Assembly: GCA_019683695.1 (NCBI GenBank)
Contig: JADGHX010000001.1
Coordinates: 62,001-126,000 of the forward strand
DNA length: 64,000 bases
Origin: Steroidobacteraceae bacterium
GTDB taxonomy: Bacteria > Pseudomonadota > Gammaproteobacteria > Steroidobacterales > Steroidobacteraceae
Reading direction: 5' to 3'
Positions 35,504 to 44,437 of this stretch are shown here, in pieces; the first letter of the stretch is position 1; each line of letters begins with the position of its first letter. The notes below the pieces were generated by a model. It did no database searches and had not been told where the DNA came from. It saw only the letters and a program-made list of their open reading frames with translations. Both the position numbers and the translations under genes were made by a program.

Positions 35504-35719
35504 GCAGACTCCGGCGGCTCGATGGCCACCGTGAGTCCCCAGCCGACGCGCAACTCCAGAGGCTCCTCGAGCCCCTCACGCGCCCGGCGCCGGAAGATTC
35601 CCGCGACCTGCCCGCGCGTTGCGGCCGTGCAGTTCCCGGCCGCGCCGGAGAGCGGCCGGCAAGACAGGCCGCGGCGCCGAAGCGCCGTCAGCCCCGCGCA
35701 GCTTTCGCCGCGTGCAACC

Positions 35720-37756
35720 TCAACGCGCGCCCGGCTCCACGTACTGCGCGATCCACTCCCGGACCGTGCGGTACCAGAACAGGGAGTTCTGAGGCTTCAG
35801 CACCCAGTGATTCTCGTCCGGGAAGTAGACGAGCTTGCTGCGAACGCCCTTGCTCTGAAGCGTATTGAACAACTCGATGCCGTGGTTCACGGGCACGCGC
35901 AGGTCCATCTGCCCGTGCACGATGAGCGTCGGCGTCTTGAAGTTGGCCGCGTGCGTGTGCGGCGAGATGCGCGCGAATTCTTCGGGATTTTCCCAGTAGT
36001 GATAGAAGCGAGGCTTCTCGGCGCCGTAGTCCGAGGCGATCTGCGTGTATTCGTTGTACACGGCGGCGTGGGCCACCAGCGTCTTGAACGGGTGCTCACG
36101 CCCGAGCAGTGTGGCTGCCAAAAAACCGCCGTAGCTGCCGCCGCCGGCGGCCATGCGGTCCTTGTCCACGAAGGGCTGCGCCATGAGCCATTGCGCGGCC
36201 TTGATCGTGTCCTCATAGGGCAGCGTCACCCAGTCCGGATTGATGGAGTCGGCAAACGCCTGGCCGAATCCGCTCGAGCCGTGGAAGTTGTGCCACGTGA
36301 CGATGTAGCCCCAGTTGGCGAACACGTGCGCGTTCCAGCGCCACTGCACGCTGTCGACCATGGCGTTGTGCGGGCCGCCGTGCAGGAGCATGTACACCGG
36401 ATACTTCTTCGAGGGATCGAAGTCCGCCGGGTACACGACGAACATCTGGATGTCGTCGTTGCGGGCGCCCTTGTACGTCACGCTCTCCACCTTGCCGAAC
36501 GCGAAGCGCGCAAGCTTCGCGTCGTTGAACGTCGAGAGTGCAGTGGCCTTGCCCGATGCGACGTCCACTCGCACGAGCGTCGGCGGCTCCGTGAAGCTCT
36601 GCCGCAGGGCGACGGCGGTGTTGTGGCGGCCCAGGGCGAGCCCGCTGAAGCTCGGTGAGGTCGTTACGGCCCGGGGTGTGCCGCCGGAGAGATCGAAGCG
36701 GTACAGACGGTAGGTGGCCGCATCATCGACGGCGGCAATGAGGCCCCGGCTGTCGGGCAGCCAGATCGCGTTGCTCACGGATCGATCCCAGTCTTCCGTG
36801 AGCTTGCGGACCGCTCCGCTCTTGCGGTCGAGCACCATGAGGCGCGCGCGGTCCGCATAGAAGCGGGGGATGCGCTGCTGCGAGAAGGCGAGCCAGCGGC
36901 CATCCGGGCTGTAGCGCGGGCTGCCATCGTCGGCCGGGTTGTCCGCCGTGATGTTGCGTGCCGGCTTGCACCCGCAGGACGGCAGGACGATGACGTCGAA
37001 GTTCGCTTCGATGCCGGACTTGTCGACGTTCGCCACGAAGGCGACCTCGGTGCCATCCGGAGAGATGTCGTACGAGAACGCATCGACGTCGGCGTTCGAC
37101 AGCGCATACCCGGATTGCCGCGTGATCGCCACGGGCTCGCCGCCGTTCACGTCGATGGCGAACAGGTGCCGCTCCCGATCATCGAGAAAGTGGTCCCAGT
37201 ACGCGATCGGCGCCTTCTCCCACACGCGAGCCGTCATGCGGGATTCCTGCCGTTCCTTGAGCCGAGCCGCCTGGTCTTCCCACCGGACGAGGTCGGTCCA
37301 GATGGGCGTCACGAACGCGAGGCGGTGGCCGTCCGGAAACCAGCGGGGGAGGTCTGCGCCAGTCGGCACCTGCGTCACGCGCCGCGCCTCGCCCCCGTCC
37401 ACGGCAATCACGTAAATCTGATTCTCCTTGTCCTCGCCGCGCCGGGAGACGAAGGCGATCCACTTGCCGTCGGGGCTGAAGGCCGGCTGTGTGTCCGGCG
37501 CCGGATCGCTCGTGAGCTGGCGCGCGGGCCCGCCGCTTGTCGGGATGAGCCACAGGTCTGTGAAGCCCGTGTTGGCCGCCACGTCGTACCGCGTGACCGG
37601 AACCACGGCCAGCCGGCCGTCCGGGGAGAGTGCCGGCTCACCGAGCCGGTCGAGGCTCCACATCGCTTCGGCCGTGAACGGTTCGGGCCGGGCGAAGGGG
37701 GTGGCGGCGAAGGACAGGGTCAGCAGGGCAAACAGGACTCGCAGCGCATGAAGCAT
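35720..37756 (-). CDS. S9-family peptidase (prolyl oligopeptidase / acylaminoacyl peptidase type), exported
   Basis: A 678-residue serine peptidase from ATG at 37756 with TGAGG upstream. The signal peptide spans about 1-22 (to ATPFA). Residues about 35-400 form a beta-propeller with repeated LSPDGR, FSPDGKWIAF and YSPDGRWLAF (TolB/WD40-like). The C-terminal alpha/beta-hydrolase domain has the nucleophile Ser about 540 in GGGSYGGF, with Asp618 (GQMDLRV) and His650 (DENHWVL). It probably degrades peptides in the periplasm or outside. A frame reaching 37960 would bury the signal peptide. The ~215 bp downstream, convergent with the EAL gene, show only weak hairpins. Confidence 0.9.
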   Translation of the reverse strand: MLHALRVLFALLTLSFAATPFARPEPFTAEAMWSLDRLGEPALSPDGRLAVVPVTRYDVAANTGFTDLWLIPTSGGPARQLTSDPAPDTQPAFSPDGKWIAFVSRRGEDKENQIYVIAVDGGEARRVTQVPTGADLPRWFPDGHRLAFVTPIWTDLVRWEDQAARLKERQESRMTARVWEKAPIAYWDHFLDDRERHLFAIDVNGGEPVAITRQSGYALSNADVDAFSYDISPDGTEVAFVANVDKSGIEANFDVIVLPSCGCKPARNITADNPADDGSPRYSPDGRWLAFSQQRIPRFYADRARLMVLDRKSGAVRKLTEDWDRSVSNAIWLPDSRGLIAAVDDAATYRLYRFDLSGGTPRAVTTSPSFSGLALGRHNTAVALRQSFTEPPTLVRVDVASGKATALSTFNDAKLARFAFGKVESVTYKGARNDDIQMFVVYPADFDPSKKYPVYMLLHGGPHNAMVDSVQWRWNAHVFANWGYIVTWHNFHGSSGFGQAFADSINPDWVTLPYEDTIKAAQWLMAQPFVDKDRMAAGGGSYGGFLAATLLGREHPFKTLVAHAAVYNEYTQIASDYGAEKPRFYHYWENPEEFARISPHTHAANFKTPTLIVHGQMDLRVPVNHGIELFNTLQSKGVRSKLVYFPDENHWVLKPQNSLFWYRTVREWIAQYVEPGAR

Positions 37757-38010
37757 CGAAACCTCACCAGGCAGGCATGTCGCGTGAATCGGGCGGCGGG
37801 GATTGTGACGGTGAGGCACCGGCACCAGCAACGCGACGTCGTTCGGAACGCCGTGCGCGCCACTCCATCGGCCGCAGACGTGCGCTCGTGAAGTTTTTCT
37901 CGCGATGTCGGCCGCGCGGCTATTTACTCTGACTCGCGGCGGTGGAGAATGGCGCCGCATTGTCTTCGCGTTCGTTCGAGCACCCGCTCATCCACAACAA
38001 GGAAACCGTC

Positions 38011-39327
38011 ATGAGCAATGCCGATCCCCGGGGGAGATTCGTCTGGCACGAGCTGCTCACCACCGACGCGGCCGCGGCCACAGCCTTCTACCCCAAAGTG
38101 GTTCCATGGAAGCCGCAGGCCTGGGAACGTGATCCCAAATACACGCTCTGGGTTGCGAACGGCGTTCCGATTGGAGGGCTCGCCACGCTGACCGATGAGT
38201 CCGCCACCTCTCGCTGGGTGGCGTACGTGGCAGTGGACGATGTCCCCGCCACCGTTGCCCGCGCGCGCGCCCTCGGTGCAACGGTCGTCAGGGACGCGAC
38301 GGACATTCCGGACGTGGGCACCTACGCCATGCTCAAGGATCCTCAGGGCGCCGAGTTCGCGATCTACAAGTCCGCCACGGAAGGCAGCGCGCCGCGCTCG
38401 GGGCCGGGCACGTTCTCCTGGCACGAGCTCTGCACCACGGATGCAGAGGCAGCCCTGCACTTCTACACCGAGCTCTTCGGGTGGAAGGAGGGCGCGAAGC
38501 ACGACATGGGTGAGGCGCACGGTGTGTATCACCTGTTCCAGCACGACGGCGCCGACTACGGCGGCATCTATCAGATGGCGAACGTGCCGGCCGCCTGGAT
38601 GTGCTACGTGAAGGTGGCGGATGCGGGCAAGGCAGCGTCCGCGGCAAAGGCGGCAGGCGGGCGGGTGATCAATGGTCCGATGGAAGTGCCGGGCGGGAGC
38701 TGGATCGCGCAGATCCTCGATCCGGTCGGTGTCGGCTTCGCCGTGCACGAGGAAAAGGCCGCTGCGCAGGCGAAATCCGCAGCCGCGAAGAAGGCCAAGG
38801 CGCCGAAGACGGCGGCCGCGGCCACCGAATCCGTTGGCGCGTCGGGCTCCGCGGCCTCCGCCCCGTCAGATGGCGAAGAGGCTCCGGCTTCGCGAGCGCC
38901 GGCAAAGAAGTCCCGCAACACGTCCACCGCGGCGGGTGCCACGACGGAAATGCCTGCGCCCGAAGAATCTGCTGCCGGGGAAGAGGAAGCCGCTGCGCCG
39001 GCACGCCGGAGCACGGGTGGCAGCCGGGCTGCGAAACGGGAGAAGACCGCCGGACGCAAGGCCGCGGGCAAAAAGAAGGCGCCTGCGAAAAAGGCCGCAC
39101 GCAAGAAAGCCGCGAGCAAGGGCGGTGCTCGGCGCAAGACGACCGCGGGGCGTGGCGCCAGAACAGCGGGCCGAAAGTCCGCGCGGCGCAGTGCTGCGAA
39201 AGGGGGGAAGACCGCCCGTCGGTCCGCAGGACGCAAGCCGGCTGCGAAACGGCCTGCCGCGAAAAAGGGACGGCGCGCGGCGGGGCGCAGTGCCCGCGGC
39301 CGTGGCGGCCGCAGGTCCGGTCGCTGA
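38011..39327 (+). CDS. Two-domain VOC protein fused to a histone-H1-like Lys/Arg/Ala tail
   Basis: From ATG at 38011 with AAGGA upstream the product is 438 residues. Two glyoxalase-like VOC domains come first: RFVWHELLTTD (about 9-19) opens one and FSWHELCTTD (about 136-145) opens the next, each with its HEL motif, as in CFP-30B/27-kDa-antigen type proteins. From about residue 247 the chain becomes an extremely basic low-complexity tail: KKAKAPKT, an acidic/Ala linker, then repeated KKAxAKKA, GRKxAxR and RRSxxR motifs to the end (GRGGRRSGR). Such tails resemble histone H1 and AlgP/Hc1-type proteins and would bind nucleic acid. The enzymatic substrate is unknown. A strong hairpin follows. Confidence 0.82.
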   Translation: MSNADPRGRFVWHELLTTDAAAATAFYPKVVPWKPQAWERDPKYTLWVANGVPIGGLATLTDESATSRWVAYVAVDDVPATVARARALGATVVRDATDIPDVGTYAMLKDPQGAEFAIYKSATEGSAPRSGPGTFSWHELCTTDAEAALHFYTELFGWKEGAKHDMGEAHGVYHLFQHDGADYGGIYQMANVPAAWMCYVKVADAGKAASAAKAAGGRVINGPMEVPGGSWIAQILDPVGVGFAVHEEKAAAQAKSAAAKKAKAPKTAAAATESVGASGSAASAPSDGEEAPASRAPAKKSRNTSTAAGATTEMPAPEESAAGEEEAAAPARRSTGGSRAAKREKTAGRKAAGKKKAPAKKAARKKAASKGGARRKTTAGRGARTAGRKSARRSAAKGGKTARRSAGRKPAAKRPAAKKGRRAAGRSARGRGGRRSGR

Positions 39328-39333
39328 ACGCCG

Positions 39334-39370
39334 CGACGCCGGTCGGACAACACGGTTCCGACCGGCGTCG
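39334..39370. terminator. Bidirectional hairpin between convergent genes
   Basis: Perfect 14-bp inverted repeat, cgacgccggtcgga (39334-39347) and tccgaccggcgtcg (39357-39370), with a 9-nt loop. It lies 6 bp after the VOC gene and 35 bp from the stop of the opposing lipoprotein gene. No clear T-run on either side. Confidence 0.75.
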
Positions 39371-39405
39371 GGCGAGCCCCCCCTGATAACGCGTTTGCGG
39401 CTGGC

Positions 39406-39624
39406 TTACTCGGTCGCCTCGTCGATCGCCCTACGCTGCTCTGCCGCGGCCTCCTGCGCGTCCTGAATGCCCTGCTCGATGCGGGCCTTCGTTTCCGTGG
39501 CGGCCTTGGCGGCCTGTGCCTCCGATTCCGCGACGGCGGTGGCGGTCGCGGCCGTTTCGCCCAGACCGCAGCCACTCGTGAGCGCAAGAATCAGCACCGG
39601 AGCGAGATAGCGAGTCACGTGCAT
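39406..39624 (-). CDS. Small lipoprotein with helical Ala/Glu-rich body
   Basis: A 72-residue product from ATG at 39624. The lipobox LTSGC gives acylated Cys19 after a hydrophobic stretch (YLAPVLILALTSG). The rest, from about residue 24, is Ala/Glu/Lys-rich with a predicted continuous helix (AESEAQAAKAATETKARIEQ), reminiscent of Lpp/OsmE-type small envelope proteins without a clear match. The sorting residue after Cys is Gly-Leu, not Asp, so outer-membrane delivery is expected. A frame to 39747 adds 41 Arg-rich residues and hides the signal peptide. Confidence 0.72.
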   Translation of the reverse strand: MHVTRYLAPVLILALTSGCGLGETAATATAVAESEAQAAKAATETKARIEQGIQDAQEAAAEQRRAIDEATE

Positions 39625-39788
39625 GGATGACGTGTCCGAAGATCGCCGCCTGCCGATTTTTCCCATCAACCTCGCCGGCAGGCAAGCGTGCCGACGCTTT
39701 CCGTATACTGCGTGCCGACGACGCATGCGTGGCGCAGACTGACTCACAAAATTGCCGGCCCGCGCGCGTCGCGCTTTCCGGAGCCTCC

Positions 39789-40427
39789 ATGTCCAAGGGA
39801 ACCGTCTCGACCCGTCAGCCAGTCCGCGAGCCCCGCGTGCGCCGGGGATATTTCGAGTGCCGCTATGGACAGCTTCATGTCCACAACGCCATTCCGCCCG
39901 GGGGCGGATTCGAGGAGGGCACCGCGCTTTTGTGTGTGCACGGCGCCGGCCAGACGGGCCGCGCGTTCCAGCGCGTGCTGCCGGTCATCGGGCGCGACCG
40001 CTCCGTCTACGCTCCGGATCTGCCGGGATGCGGGGAATCCGATGGTCCCGCGGCGCGTGCGAGCGCGAGCGACGTGGCCGCCGCGCTCGGCGATTTCCTC
40101 GACACCATGCGGTTCCGGCACATCGATGTGCTCGGCTTTCACTCCGGGTGCCTCATCGCGGCGGAGCTGGCGATTGCGCGCCCCCAGCAGGTGCGTCGCG
40201 TCGTGCTGATGGGCATCCCGTCGGGTGCGGAAGTCGAACGGTTGCGACAGATCGGGCAGCCGCTGCTGGTGGCACGTGCCAGGGACGAAACGTGGGAGTC
40301 CACGGGCCGTGCGCGGGAATTCCTGCCGCGCGCGCGGGTGCTGGATCTGCCCCAGCAGGGTGCCGGGGTGCTGGAAACCGCGGCGGATGTGCTCGTTCCA
40401 CCGCTTCGGGAATTTCTCGGTCACTGA
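39789..40427 (+). CDS. Alpha/beta-hydrolase fold protein lacking the usual Ser nucleophile
   Basis: A 212-residue product from ATG at 39789. The fold is clear: LLCVHGAGQTGRAF (47-60) is the oxyanion loop, YAPDLPGCGES (74-84) follows, and DVLGFHSGCLIAAELA (113-128) is the nucleophile elbow. There the elbow reads G-F-H-S-G, so the nucleophile position is His118 rather than Ser; Ser119 is one residue late. The cap domain is missing, since the chain passes directly from MGIPSG to the next strand. The usual catalytic His near the end is replaced by PQQGAG. It may be a noncanonical enzyme or a binding protein. It runs alone, divergent from the lipoprotein gene. Confidence 0.75.
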   Translation: MSKGTVSTRQPVREPRVRRGYFECRYGQLHVHNAIPPGGGFEEGTALLCVHGAGQTGRAFQRVLPVIGRDRSVYAPDLPGCGESDGPAARASASDVAAALGDFLDTMRFRHIDVLGFHSGCLIAAELAIARPQQVRRVVLMGIPSGAEVERLRQIGQPLLVARARDETWESTGRAREFLPRARVLDLPQQGAGVLETAADVLVPPLREFLGH

Positions 40428-40706
40428 AGCTCGTGGCAGCCCGGCCACGGGTCGCGCTTATGTCAGTTCGTTTCGCCGGCCTGTCCGCGCGCCGCAGCTG
40501 ACCGCACTCGCGCTCTGCCGTGTTTCACGGCGGCGCGCTTTCGAAAGCAACGCGAGCGCATGGCGGTGCATCTCGCGATTCTTCACATTTCGGGTGTGAC
40601 TCCCGCGCGGCAAGTGACAGTGCACGTTATATTCGGAAAAAATAGCCCCACGCCCGCTGCAGCGTCATAGCCGGCACGACTTGCGCCTGTACCGGGGGAA
40701 ACGACC

Positions 40707-42749
40707 ATGAGCGTGCAACGCCAATCAGCGCCCACCTCGCCGGACTCCGATCTCGAAGCCACCGCAGAGCTGCCCGTGCTCGATGTTGCGGCGTATGAGG
40801 AGCAGTCGGGGAGCACGGACACATGGCACATGCCGGCGCTGCAGACGCCGGCATCCGAATCCGCCGCAGCACGGCCCGCGGACGCGCGCAGTCGGCAGCT
40901 CGAAATCGATCTGCACCTGCTCTCCGAAAACCTGCGCGATGTGGAGGAGCGCCTCACCCGCAAGGGTGAGCGGCTGGCCGAGCTGGAGCGTGAGCTGGCG
41001 AGTGCTCGCGCCGAGCGCGTGGCTGCGGACGAGCGCGCCGCCGCCGAGCTCGCCATGGCACAAGAGCGTGCCCGCAGCGAGCTCGCTGCGGCCGAAGAGC
41101 GTGCGGCTGCGCGCGTTCGGGCCGCAGAGGAAAAGGCTGCCGCGCTTGCCGCCGAACTGAACGCTGCACGTGCCGAGCTGGCAGAGGAGCAATCCCGCAC
41201 GGCTCAGCTGCAGACGCGTGTTGAAACTTACGAAGCGACGGTACGTGCGCATCAAACTCGCGATTACGAGCGTGCGAAGCTCCTCGCGCAGCGGGATCAG
41301 GAGCTCGCGCACGCTCGCCGGGATATCGGCGATCTGATGGCGCGCGTTGCGCATTATCTGGAAACGCTCCAGACACTCGAAGGCCGGCGCGTCATCTTCG
41401 ATGGGCAGCTGCTGACGCTGGATGAGGAGGTCGGGCGACGGGATGCCGAGCTCGAGAAGCTCCGCGAAGCGCTTGCGGCAGCGACTCAGCGCGAACAGAA
41501 CCTCACGAGCGAGCTGCACCGGGCGCGGGAACGCATCGAGGTGCTCGAACGCGAGGTGACTGCGCTTTCCGGGTCGCTCGCCGCGCGAAACCTCGCGCTC
41601 GAGAGAGCTCAGCAGGAGAACGACAGTCTCGAGCGCACGATCGCCGAGCTGAGGCGAACCACTGCTGCGCAACTCGAACGGATCGGCGCCCTCGAAGCCG
41701 CTGCGAACGATCAGAGCACCTCGCTTCAGGCGCGTCAGCAGGAATTCGAGCGCGCAACCCGTGAGCGCGAGGCGATCTCGTTGCAGATTTCCGAGCTGGA
41801 GGCGTCTGTCGCCGCTTTGGAGAAGGCTGTCGCTGAGAAGGACCGGGAGCTCGCAGCCGTTCGGGCCGAGAAGGACGCGGCGCTGGCACGTGCGGGAGAC
41901 AACGAAGCGGCACTGGAAAAGCGCGCAGAAGCCGCGCAACTGCGTGCGCAGGATCTGGAGCGTGATCTAGCGATCGCCCGTGCCGAGGTCATCGAACGTA
42001 CGGCGGCCATGCGCGGCATGGAAACGGCGCGAGACGAGCAGACGAGGCTTCTCGCGGCGGCGGAGGCGCGCGCAGTGGAGCTGCAGCGCCAGGCGGAAGA
42101 TCTCGAAGAGAACGTTCGGCTTCTGCAGGAGGAGCTGCGCGCAAGTCTCAACCGGGGCACCGAGCTGGAAGGGGATCTGCGTGCCGCGGAAGACGCGCTT
42201 CTGCGTCTGGAGGCGGAGCTGCGGACGAAGAGCTCGAAGCTCGAGGAGCTCACCCGCACGCAGGAAGAGTGGCGGCAGACGATCGACTCGGCGCGCGAAT
42301 CCCTGGCGCAGCGGGACTCACTGATCCGCCGTCTCGAAACCGAGGCCGCGCAAAGCGCCGCGCTGCTCGGGAACATCCAGAAGAGCATCAGTCGGCTCGA
42401 CCCGGCCGCCGAGAGCGGCTCGCACGAGATCGCGCCCGAAGGCCCCGTGCGGCTGCTCATTCGCATGGACGGCGACACCGAGGTGGTGCACGTGCTCGGC
42501 CGCAAGACGACGGTCGGACGCACGCCCGACAATGATCTGCAGATCGACGCCAAGTTCATCAGCCGCAATCACGCCGTGATCCTCGCCGGCCCGAATCACA
42601 CCATCATCGAGGACCTGAACAGCACCAACGGCGTGGCGGTGAATGGCCGGAAGATCTCACGCCACACGCTGCGCGATGGCGATGTGGTGTCGATCGGCAA
42701 GACCACGTTCCGCTTCGCCACGCGCCCCGTCGCGACGGAACGTCGCTAG
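40707..42749 (+). CDS. Long coiled-coil protein with C-terminal FHA domain
   Basis: The 680-residue product has a disordered Ser/Thr/Ala-rich start (1-60), a very long coiled coil (about 62-560) dominated by Glu/Ala/Arg/Leu heptads, and a C-terminal FHA domain. The FHA motifs are VGRTPDNDLQI, ISRNHAVI and DLNSTNGVAVNG (about 595-650), the phosphothreonine-binding loops. No signal peptide or membrane helix. FHA domains usually read Ser/Thr-kinase targets; a kinase lies 20 kb away at 61376, but no link is shown. The 279-bp upstream region contains tatatt (40628-40633), without a matching -35. It ends 3 bp from the convergent nucleotidyltransferase gene. Confidence 0.85.
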   Translation: MSVQRQSAPTSPDSDLEATAELPVLDVAAYEEQSGSTDTWHMPALQTPASESAAARPADARSRQLEIDLHLLSENLRDVEERLTRKGERLAELERELASARAERVAADERAAAELAMAQERARSELAAAEERAAARVRAAEEKAAALAAELNAARAELAEEQSRTAQLQTRVETYEATVRAHQTRDYERAKLLAQRDQELAHARRDIGDLMARVAHYLETLQTLEGRRVIFDGQLLTLDEEVGRRDAELEKLREALAAATQREQNLTSELHRARERIEVLEREVTALSGSLAARNLALERAQQENDSLERTIAELRRTTAAQLERIGALEAAANDQSTSLQARQQEFERATREREAISLQISELEASVAALEKAVAEKDRELAAVRAEKDAALARAGDNEAALEKRAEAAQLRAQDLERDLAIARAEVIERTAAMRGMETARDEQTRLLAAAEARAVELQRQAEDLEENVRLLQEELRASLNRGTELEGDLRAAEDALLRLEAELRTKSSKLEELTRTQEEWRQTIDSARESLAQRDSLIRRLETEAAQSAALLGNIQKSISRLDPAAESGSHEIAPEGPVRLLIRMDGDTEVVHVLGRKTTVGRTPDNDLQIDAKFISRNHAVILAGPNHTIIEDLNSTNGVAVNGRKISRHTLRDGDVVSIGKTTFRFATRPVATERR

Positions 42750-42752
42750 CGC

Positions 42753-43556
42753 TCAGTCAATCGCCGCCGTCCACTGCGCGACTTCATCGTCGCTCATGCA
42801 GCCTTTCGGGCCGAGGCGCGCATCGGCGTATCCCCACTGCGCGATGTCGATGAGGTACTGCGCGCGCGAGATGAGCGGCCCGTTGCACACGCGCCGCCCT
42901 TCACGTGGCGGCTCGGCCAGTTCCTTCTGCAATCGTCCCAGCAACTCCTCCATCACCCACGCGGGAATGCACGTTCGGTCGTCGGGATACACGAAGCCGA
43001 ACGTGATGAGGTGTGACAGCAGAATGCGCCAGTGCGGCCCGAACCGGCGCAGCAGTCGCGGCCAGTCGAGGACCGTTCCGCGCCGGAGCAGCAGATGCAT
43101 GACATCCGCGCCGTCGTACCGCTCGCGCTCCATGATGAACGCCTTCGACCAGATCATTTCTTCCGCCGGCGAGAGTTTCACCAGCCTGCCGAGCACGTCG
43201 GTCACTGGCGCATGCGCGAACCATTCGTCATCGACGGTCGCCACGGCATTCCCGGAGCTGAAGATGATGTCCACGAAGTCATCGCCGCACACCGCCTTGC
43301 CGAGCCAGTGCGGATACGTGAGCTCGGTGCGGCAGTCCCCGCTTTCGAGCGCCGCGAGCGCACGCTCGAGGTCTTCACGACGCAGGAAGATGTCGAAGTC
43401 CTTCGTGTTGCGCCCGATGCCGGAGTAGAACGCCAGCGCGTACGCGCCCCCGACCAGAAAGGGCACCCCGGCATCCTCGAGACGCGACATCACACTTCGA
43501 TAGAAGGCGTACGTAATCCCGTTTGCGCCTTCGACCGCGGACTTACCCGTGGGCAT
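42753..43556 (-). CDS. Nucleotidyltransferase-fold protein
   Basis: A 267-residue product from ATG at 43556, chosen because GGCGGAG lies 8 bp upstream; ATG at 43583 is the alternative. The nucleotidyltransferase core is FLVGGAYALAFYSGIGRNTK followed by DFDIFL (about 33-58), giving the hG-G motif and the paired Asp53 and Asp55 expected to bind metal. The remainder (ERYDGADVMHLLLRRG and so on) resembles the DUF6036/AbiEii-like nucleotidyltransferases. Not evidently a toxin, since no antitoxin partner is adjacent. It diverges from the metallophosphoesterase at 43598 by only 41 bp. Confidence 0.75.
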   Translation of the reverse strand: MPTGKSAVEGANGITYAFYRSVMSRLEDAGVPFLVGGAYALAFYSGIGRNTKDFDIFLRREDLERALAALESGDCRTELTYPHWLGKAVCGDDFVDIIFSSGNAVATVDDEWFAHAPVTDVLGRLVKLSPAEEMIWSKAFIMERERYDGADVMHLLLRRGTVLDWPRLLRRFGPHWRILLSHLITFGFVYPDDRTCIPAWVMEELLGRLQKELAEPPREGRRVCNGPLISRAQYLIDIAQWGYADARLGPKGCMSDDEVAQWTAAID

Positions 43557-43597
43557 GTCAATTGCTCCGCCTGGCCGGGCCAAGCTGGGAACCTCCG

Positions 43598-44401
43598 ATG
43601 ACCCATCAGCAAGCTGTGCGCCTGGCCGCGGTCGGGGACCTGCACGTCAAGAAAACCTCTCAAGGGCGGCTCGCGCCGTTGCTCGCGAACGTGAACGAGC
43701 GCGCGGACGTGCTGCTCCTCTGCGGCGACCTCACCGACTACGGCCTGCCGGAGGAAGCACACATCCTCGCGAAGGAACTGTCGGCCGCCGTGCGCATCCC
43801 GATCGTCGCGGTGCTCGGCAACCATGATTACGAGTCCAACCAGCAGGGCGAGATCTGCCGGATCCTCGTGGAGGCGCAGGTGAAAGTGCTGGACGGCGAA
43901 GCCGCCGAGATTGGCGGCGTGGGGTTCGCCGGAGTGAAGGGCTTCGCCGGCGGCTATGGCCGCGGCACGCTCGGCGCGTGGGGCGAGCCGGCCGTCAAGC
44001 GCTTCGTGCAGGCGGCGATCGACGAGGCGCTGAAGCTGGAATCCGCACTCGCCCGGCTGCGCACGCCCCAGCGCGTGGCGGTGCTGCACTACTCGCCCGT
44101 GAGGGAAACGGTGGAAGGCGAGCCTCACGAGATCTATCCGTACCTCGGCACCAGCCGCCTGGAGGAACCCCTCAACCGCTACCCCGTGAACGTGGTGTTC
44201 CACGGCCATGCGCATCACGGCGCGCTGGAAGGGCGCACGGCCCGGGGCACGCCCGTGTTCAACGTGGCGATGCCGCTGCTGCTCCAGAAGTTTCCGAACC
44301 GCCCGCCCTACCGGGTATTCGAGATGCCGGCGGTGGACTATGCCGAGGGATCCATACTCGAACCCTCCGGCGAGCCTGCACGCGTGCTCGAGAATGGCTA
44401 A
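43598..44401 (+). CDS. Calcineurin-like metallophosphoesterase
   Basis: A 267-residue cytosolic phosphoesterase. All metal-binding blocks are present: GDLHVKK (13-19), CGDLTDYG, LGNHDYES and FHGHAHHGALEG, providing the Asp, Asn and His ligands of a dinuclear centre, with an HYSPVRET block between. The substrate cannot be read from sequence. ATG at 43598 is preceded by a GGGA; a frame from 43523 lacks support. It is followed 36 bp later by ilvA and probably shares its transcript. Confidence 0.88.
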   Translation: MTHQQAVRLAAVGDLHVKKTSQGRLAPLLANVNERADVLLLCGDLTDYGLPEEAHILAKELSAAVRIPIVAVLGNHDYESNQQGEICRILVEAQVKVLDGEAAEIGGVGFAGVKGFAGGYGRGTLGAWGEPAVKRFVQAAIDEALKLESALARLRTPQRVAVLHYSPVRETVEGEPHEIYPYLGTSRLEEPLNRYPVNVVFHGHAHHGALEGRTARGTPVFNVAMPLLLQKFPNRPPYRVFEMPAVDYAEGSILEPSGEPARVLENG

Positions 44402-44437
44402 GCTCCGCGCTCCCCTGACGAGGAATCGGGAGCGGAA

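Noticed and set aside
35640-35690. Terminator hairpins between the EAL and S9 peptidase genes
   Set aside because: Short GC stems (for example cggcg/cgccg) with no T-run; expected by chance at this composition.
40628-40633. tatatt as -10 box of the FHA gene
   Set aside because: The region 16-18 bp upstream is gcgcgg-like and gives no -35 match; kept only as a note.
42753-43556. Nucleotidyltransferase as an AbiEii-type toxin
   Set aside because: No AbiEi-like or other antitoxin gene adjoins it; its neighbours are a coiled-coil FHA gene and a metallophosphoesterase.
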